Shown one piece after another: positions 6,810 through 8,978 of a stretch of 8,978 nt of DNA. Under the pieces are notes generated by a model. It saw nothing but the letters and a program-made list of their open reading frames with translations. It was not told where the DNA came from and ran no database searches. Made by a program: the position numbers and the translations under genes. This DNA comes from Leptospiraceae bacterium UBA2033 (GTDB taxonomy: Bacteria; Spirochaetota; Leptospiria; Leptospirales; Leptospiraceae), in contig DDBL01000065.1 of NCBI GenBank assembly GCA_002333425.1, forward strand, positions 7,821 to 16,798, in the 5' to 3' direction. Position 1 is the first letter of the stretch. Each line of letters begins with the position of its first letter.

Positions 6810-7478
6810 ATGAATACATTATACATCATAGCAGTCCCTATTGGAAATGAACGAGATATTGCGATGAACGCAATTGAAAAATTGCAGCAAGCAGATCTAA
6901 TCATTGGCGAAGAATACAAAGAAACCTCTAAACTTTTAAAGTTAAATGGGATTGATAGAGAGTTTGAATTGTTAAACGAACATTCTGATGATACCGAAAT
7001 GAATCGTCTGCTTGAACTCATGAAAACAAAGAGCCTAACTTGTCTTATCTCCGATGCAGGAACTCCCGGAATTGAAGACCCTGGCTCCGGCTTAGTCAAC
7101 TTAGCCGTTCGAAATGGAATGGAAGTCAAGATAGTTCCCGGTCCAAGTGCGCTTACTTGTGCTTTGGCGCTCTGCGGGTTTAGGATTTCTCCGTTTACGT
7201 TCATTGGATTTTTGAATCGAGAAGAGGATAAGAGGCGAATAGAGATTAATCGCTATTTGTCTTTTGGGCACACACTCGTATTGTATGAAACTCCTTATCG
7301 TTATAAGAAGGTCATACAGGAATTTGCCAAGCTCTCCAAGAAGAACTATCGAATTTTTTTGGGTTTAAACCTCACCGCAGAAGATGAAATTCAATACCGA
7401 GGAACTCTGAAAGACATTCTAAAATACCTAGAAAACTTTCCGAAAGCTCCCCCTGTGATCGTAATTGAAGTAAGTTAA
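6810..7478 (+). CDS. RsmI-like SAM-dependent methyltransferase (tetrapyrrole methylase fold), short and divergent
   Basis: Cytoplasmic protein of 222 residues related to RsmI, which 2'-O-methylates C1402 of 16S rRNA. Matches include TLYIIAVPIGN at 3-13, the LLK segment near 42-44, LISDAGTPGIEDPG near 79-92, VPGPSALTCAL near 109-119 and LYETPYR near 157-163. It departs from canonical RsmI in three ways: the EDTRHT motif reads EEYKET, the signature S/N before DPG is E, and the RELTK motif reads LNLTA. It also ends at VIVIEVS, lacking the roughly 50-residue C-terminal extension of E. coli RsmI (286 residues). It may therefore be an RsmI paralogue with another target. The ATG at 6810 is chosen because the family begins at TLYIIAVPIGN; no Shine-Dalgarno precedes it, so translation probably depends on coupling to the upstream HAD gene 8 bp away. 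The stop overlaps that of the convergent Bfd-like gene. Confidence 0.85.
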   Translation: MNTLYIIAVPIGNERDIAMNAIEKLQQADLIIGEEYKETSKLLKLNGIDREFELLNEHSDDTEMNRLLELMKTKSLTCLISDAGTPGIEDPGSGLVNLAVRNGMEVKIVPGPSALTCALALCGFRISPFTFIGFLNREEDKRRIEINRYLSFGHTLVLYETPYRYKKVIQEFAKLSKKNYRIFLGLNLTAEDEIQYRGTLKDILKYLENFPKAPPVIVIEVS

Positions 7479-7687
7479 GCGAAACTAGGACTAAGTCTGT
7501 TTGCCTGATGCTTTTGCTCTTTTACACCACATACTGATTCGCAATAAGCTTTCATATCTTCTCTACATGCCGTGCAGGTTTCTCCTGCGTTTAAATCCTT
7601 CGCTACTCTTTCGTAGGAACAATTATGATTTAGAGCCAGTTTTGCAATCTGCTCAAACGGTACTCGCGCACAATGACATTTTTCCAT
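7475..7687 (-). CDS. Bfd-like [2Fe-2S]-binding protein
   Basis: Small cytoplasmic protein of 70 residues with the cysteine pattern of bacterioferritin-associated ferredoxin: CHC near the N-terminus (C4, C6) and CTAC at 38-41 (C38, C41), that is C-x-C-x31-C-x2-C, with helical sequence between. E. coli Bfd has the same spacing and reduces bacterioferritin to release iron; related domains also occur as part of larger enzymes. Two further cysteines (CESVC) near 48-52 lie outside the family pattern. The ATG at 7687 is preferred over the one at 7693 because GGAG lies 8 nt before the former but only 2 nt before the latter. It converges with the RsmI-like gene, the two stops sharing TTAA. A Fur/PerR-like palindrome at 7707-7721 suggests control by iron or peroxide. 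No bacterioferritin gene is in the window, so its partner is unknown. Confidence 0.82.
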   Translation of the reverse strand: MEKCHCARVPFEQIAKLALNHNCSYERVAKDLNAGETCTACREDMKAYCESVCGVKEQKHQANRLSPSFA

Positions 7688-7706
7688 TAACATCTCTCCA
7701 GCTTAT

Positions 7707-7721
7707 TGAGATTAATTCTCA
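7707..7721 (-). promoter_or_regulatory. Fur/PerR-like 7-1-7 palindrome before the Bfd-like gene
   Basis: TGAGAATTAATCTCA is a near-perfect 7-1-7 inverted repeat. It matches the Fur/PerR-type consensus TGATAATNATTATCA at 11 of the 14 defined positions. It overlaps the candidate -10 of the gene, where a repressor would block transcription. Binding by a Fur-family regulator is inferred. Confidence 0.45.
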
Positions 7722-7743
7722 GTGTCAAGTATTTTTTTGTGAA
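7715..7743 (-). promoter_or_regulatory. Candidate promoter of the Bfd-like gene
   Basis: On the minus strand TTCACA (7738-7743) is followed after 17 bp, which include an A-run, by GAGAAT (7715-7720). The transcript would start about 20 nt before the ATG at 7687 and keep the GGAG site. A better -35 (TTGACA, 7723-7728) has only a weak -10 (TAAGCT) at the right spacing and would start the RNA downstream of the GGAG. Confidence 0.35.
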
Positions 7744-7756
7744 TCAGAGGGGTGGA

Positions 7757-7780
7757 GGAGGCTGATTTTTGTCAGCCCCC
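7757..7780 (-). terminator. Strong hairpin between the SGNH-like and Bfd-like genes
   Basis: On the minus strand GGGGGCTGA and TCAGCCTCC pair over 9 bp (one G-U) with a CAAAAA loop, 27 nt after the stop of the SGNH-like gene. The location suits transcription termination, but no U-tract follows. It may instead be an RNA 3'-end stabiliser or a Rho-assisted site. Confidence 0.4.
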
Positions 7781-7807
7781 AAGCTCGTTGCATTTACATA
7801 AGCAATA

Positions 7808-8962
7808 TTACAACCCCCAACTTAGCCTGAACTCCTTATCGGGACTTTCCTTACCAGTAGAGTCTTTCATTTTTACTTTGAATCTTACCGAACCGGGAAT
7901 TGCGTTGGTTGGGGAAACTGCTAAAATTCCATTTGTCTCAAGCTTGAAACCTGCCGGAAGTGGATCAATTGCAGTAGCAGTAAATTCGAAAGGTTTGTCA
8001 TTTATGCCCGAGATAGGTCTAAAAATAAAAACCTTATAATCAAACCATCGCATACTACACTCGCCGCCCGGACAATCTAAAAAAGTAAAATCAGGTTCCT
8101 TCGCCTTGTCTTCTGCACTCAGACTCGGGCATATATCCCTTCCATATACATTCATTCCACCCACGAATGGAGTTGTATCATGCAAGATAAACCCACAATC
8201 AAATACTGTCAGATTTGTAGTGCAAAATACTCCCGGTCCCCAACATATCGTATCAGTTCTAGGTGCACCCAGATTATTTATTTCTTCGGTCAAATATTTA
8301 GTAGTTACTGGTTGCGATAAATATTTTGCGGTTCCATACCTTGTTGCCAAGTCCGAGGCTAATAGATCTTTTACGCTGACTGCAATGGAAGTCCCGTTAT
8401 TATACTCTCTGTAGTAAAAAGGAAGATTGGAACTAGCAACCACTTTTTTCATAGAACCTTTTTCTTCTCCGATCAGTCCCAGTGATCTTGCTCTTTCTCG
8501 AATTAACTTTCCCGGACCTTCTTCTGTTCCATTGATTGCAGTTGGAAAAGATGTCGGTTCATTGTACCATCCAATATTAAACAAATGTGCTCCGAGCGTA
8601 TCTGACCAGAGCTTATAGCCCATTTGCCCGATATGAATAATATCACCAACTGGGTCTTTGGGATTTACAAATTGACCATTAGAGTTAAAGGCATATTTGA
8701 AATAGACTCCATACTTTGGTATCCAAAAATTATCTAACCGAATTGCATTTTCTGAAAAAAAATCATACAAGGCATGAACCTTAACTCTTCCTGGAAAAGC
8801 CGCCTCATAGGCAGGAGCAATCTTATGTTGGATGCGATCATTTAGGCAGGCAAGGGTAATGGCAGAGCCAGTAAAAAAAGCATGGAACTTATTTTTACTA
8901 ACTTGCTTATTTACTTTGTTGTTAAAATCAATAAACGCATTGATGGCATTTTGGTTGTATAC
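7808..8962 (-). CDS. SGNH/GDSL hydrolase-like protein, C-terminal part, with Ig-like (He_PIG) domain; 5' end missing or interrupted
   Basis: The open frame encodes 384 residues with no ATG, GTG or TTG before the TTG at 8768-8770; the frame upstream is open to a TGA at 8963-8965. The first part resembles the second half of an SGNH hydrolase: YNQNAINAFIDFNN is typical of the region before the last block, and DIIHIGQMGY (encoded near 8615-8644) fits the D-x-x-H block supplying catalytic Asp and His. The block with the serine nucleophile would lie outside the window. A middle segment holds six cysteines (codons about 8057-8245) in no family I recognise and suggests disulfides in an exported protein. 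The C-terminus (LPAGFKLETNGILAVSPTNA) fits a putative Ig domain of the He_PIG type. Four codons beyond the TGA (TTLA) could continue the same protein, so this is either a nonsense-mutated or recoded gene or an assembly error. Hydrolase substrate unknown; probably a secreted or surface esterase. Confidence 0.65.
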   Translation of the reverse strand, partial: VYNQNAINAFIDFNNKVNKQVSKNKFHAFFTGSAITLACLNDRIQHKIAPAYEAAFPGRVKVHALYDFFSENAIRLDNFWIPKYGVYFKYAFNSNGQFVNPKDPVGDIIHIGQMGYKLWSDTLGAHLFNIGWYNEPTSFPTAINGTEEGPGKLIRERARSLGLIGEEKGSMKKVVASSNLPFYYREYNNGTSIAVSVKDLLASDLATRYGTAKYLSQPVTTKYLTEEINNLGAPRTDTICWGPGVFCTTNLTVFDCGFILHDTTPFVGGMNVYGRDICPSLSAEDKAKEPDFTFLDCPGGECSMRWFDYKVFIFRPISGINDKPFEFTATAIDPLPAGFKLETNGILAVSPTNAIPGSVRFKVKMKDSTGKESPDKEFRLSWGL

Positions 8963-8978
8963 TCAAGCCAAAGTGGTT

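Noticed and set aside
6773..7204. Long minus-strand open frame opposite the RsmI-like gene (143 codons)
   Set aside because: It has no recognisable motif, lies wholly opposite a conserved gene and has the composition expected of a shadow frame.
7501..8618. Plus-strand open frames opposite the Bfd-like and SGNH-like genes
   Set aside because: Their translations lack family features, while the minus-strand frames carry the C-x-C/C-x2-C, D-x-x-H and He_PIG motifs.

Overview
The window looks like a chromosomal segment of a low-GC spirochaete of the Leptospira group (Leptospiraceae). The inference rests on three things: the PurA protein, which carries GDEGKAK in place of the usual GDEGKGK and otherwise resembles leptospiral PurA as I remember it; a hisZ-purA gene pair; and a fusion of an acyltransferase to a GpsA-type dehydrogenase. 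There is no rRNA, tRNA, CRISPR array, intact insertion sequence or phage gene. Most of the window is housekeeping content with some accessory features.

Layout. Positions 1-60 carry an 8-bp-period dispersed repeat. On the minus strand, 100-2121 encodes a two-domain phospholipid-synthesis protein: an N-terminal glycerolipid acyltransferase and a C-terminal NAD(P)-dependent glycerol-3-phosphate dehydrogenase. It has its own sigma70-like promoter. Positions 2122-2458 form a divergent intergenic region filled with copies, direct and inverted, of a short dispersed repeat (core ACCACCGATGGACACCGATA). Next, on the plus strand, are hisZ (regulatory subunit of ATP phosphoribosyltransferase) and purA (adenylosuccinate synthetase), 11 bp apart. 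Positions 4747-5190 are non-coding, with another repeat copy, a pair of 17-nt direct repeats and a small hairpin, ending in a promoter. A plus-strand cluster follows: an exported M23 (LytM-type) peptidase, a HAD-IB phosphatase-like protein and a divergent, short RsmI-like methyltransferase. This last gene converges on a minus-strand Bfd-like [2Fe-2S] protein, sharing the 4-nt TTAA that gives both stop codons. A Fur/PerR-like palindrome lies over the promoter region of the Bfd-like gene. The window ends in a minus-strand SGNH/GDSL hydrolase-like gene with a C-terminal putative Ig-like domain; its 5' part lies outside the window.

How the genes fit together. The fusion protein could couple DHAP reduction to acylation of the product, the first two steps of phospholipid synthesis. 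hisZ and purA both belong to pathways drawing on purine nucleotide pools. The M23 peptidase would act on peptidoglycan outside the cytoplasmic membrane. I see no convincing new multi-gene system. The points most worth a second look are the acyltransferase-dehydrogenase fusion with its altered nucleotide-binding loop, the HAD gene with no canonical start before its catalytic motif, the Fur/PerR-like operator before the Bfd-like gene, and the interrupted 5' frame of the SGNH gene.
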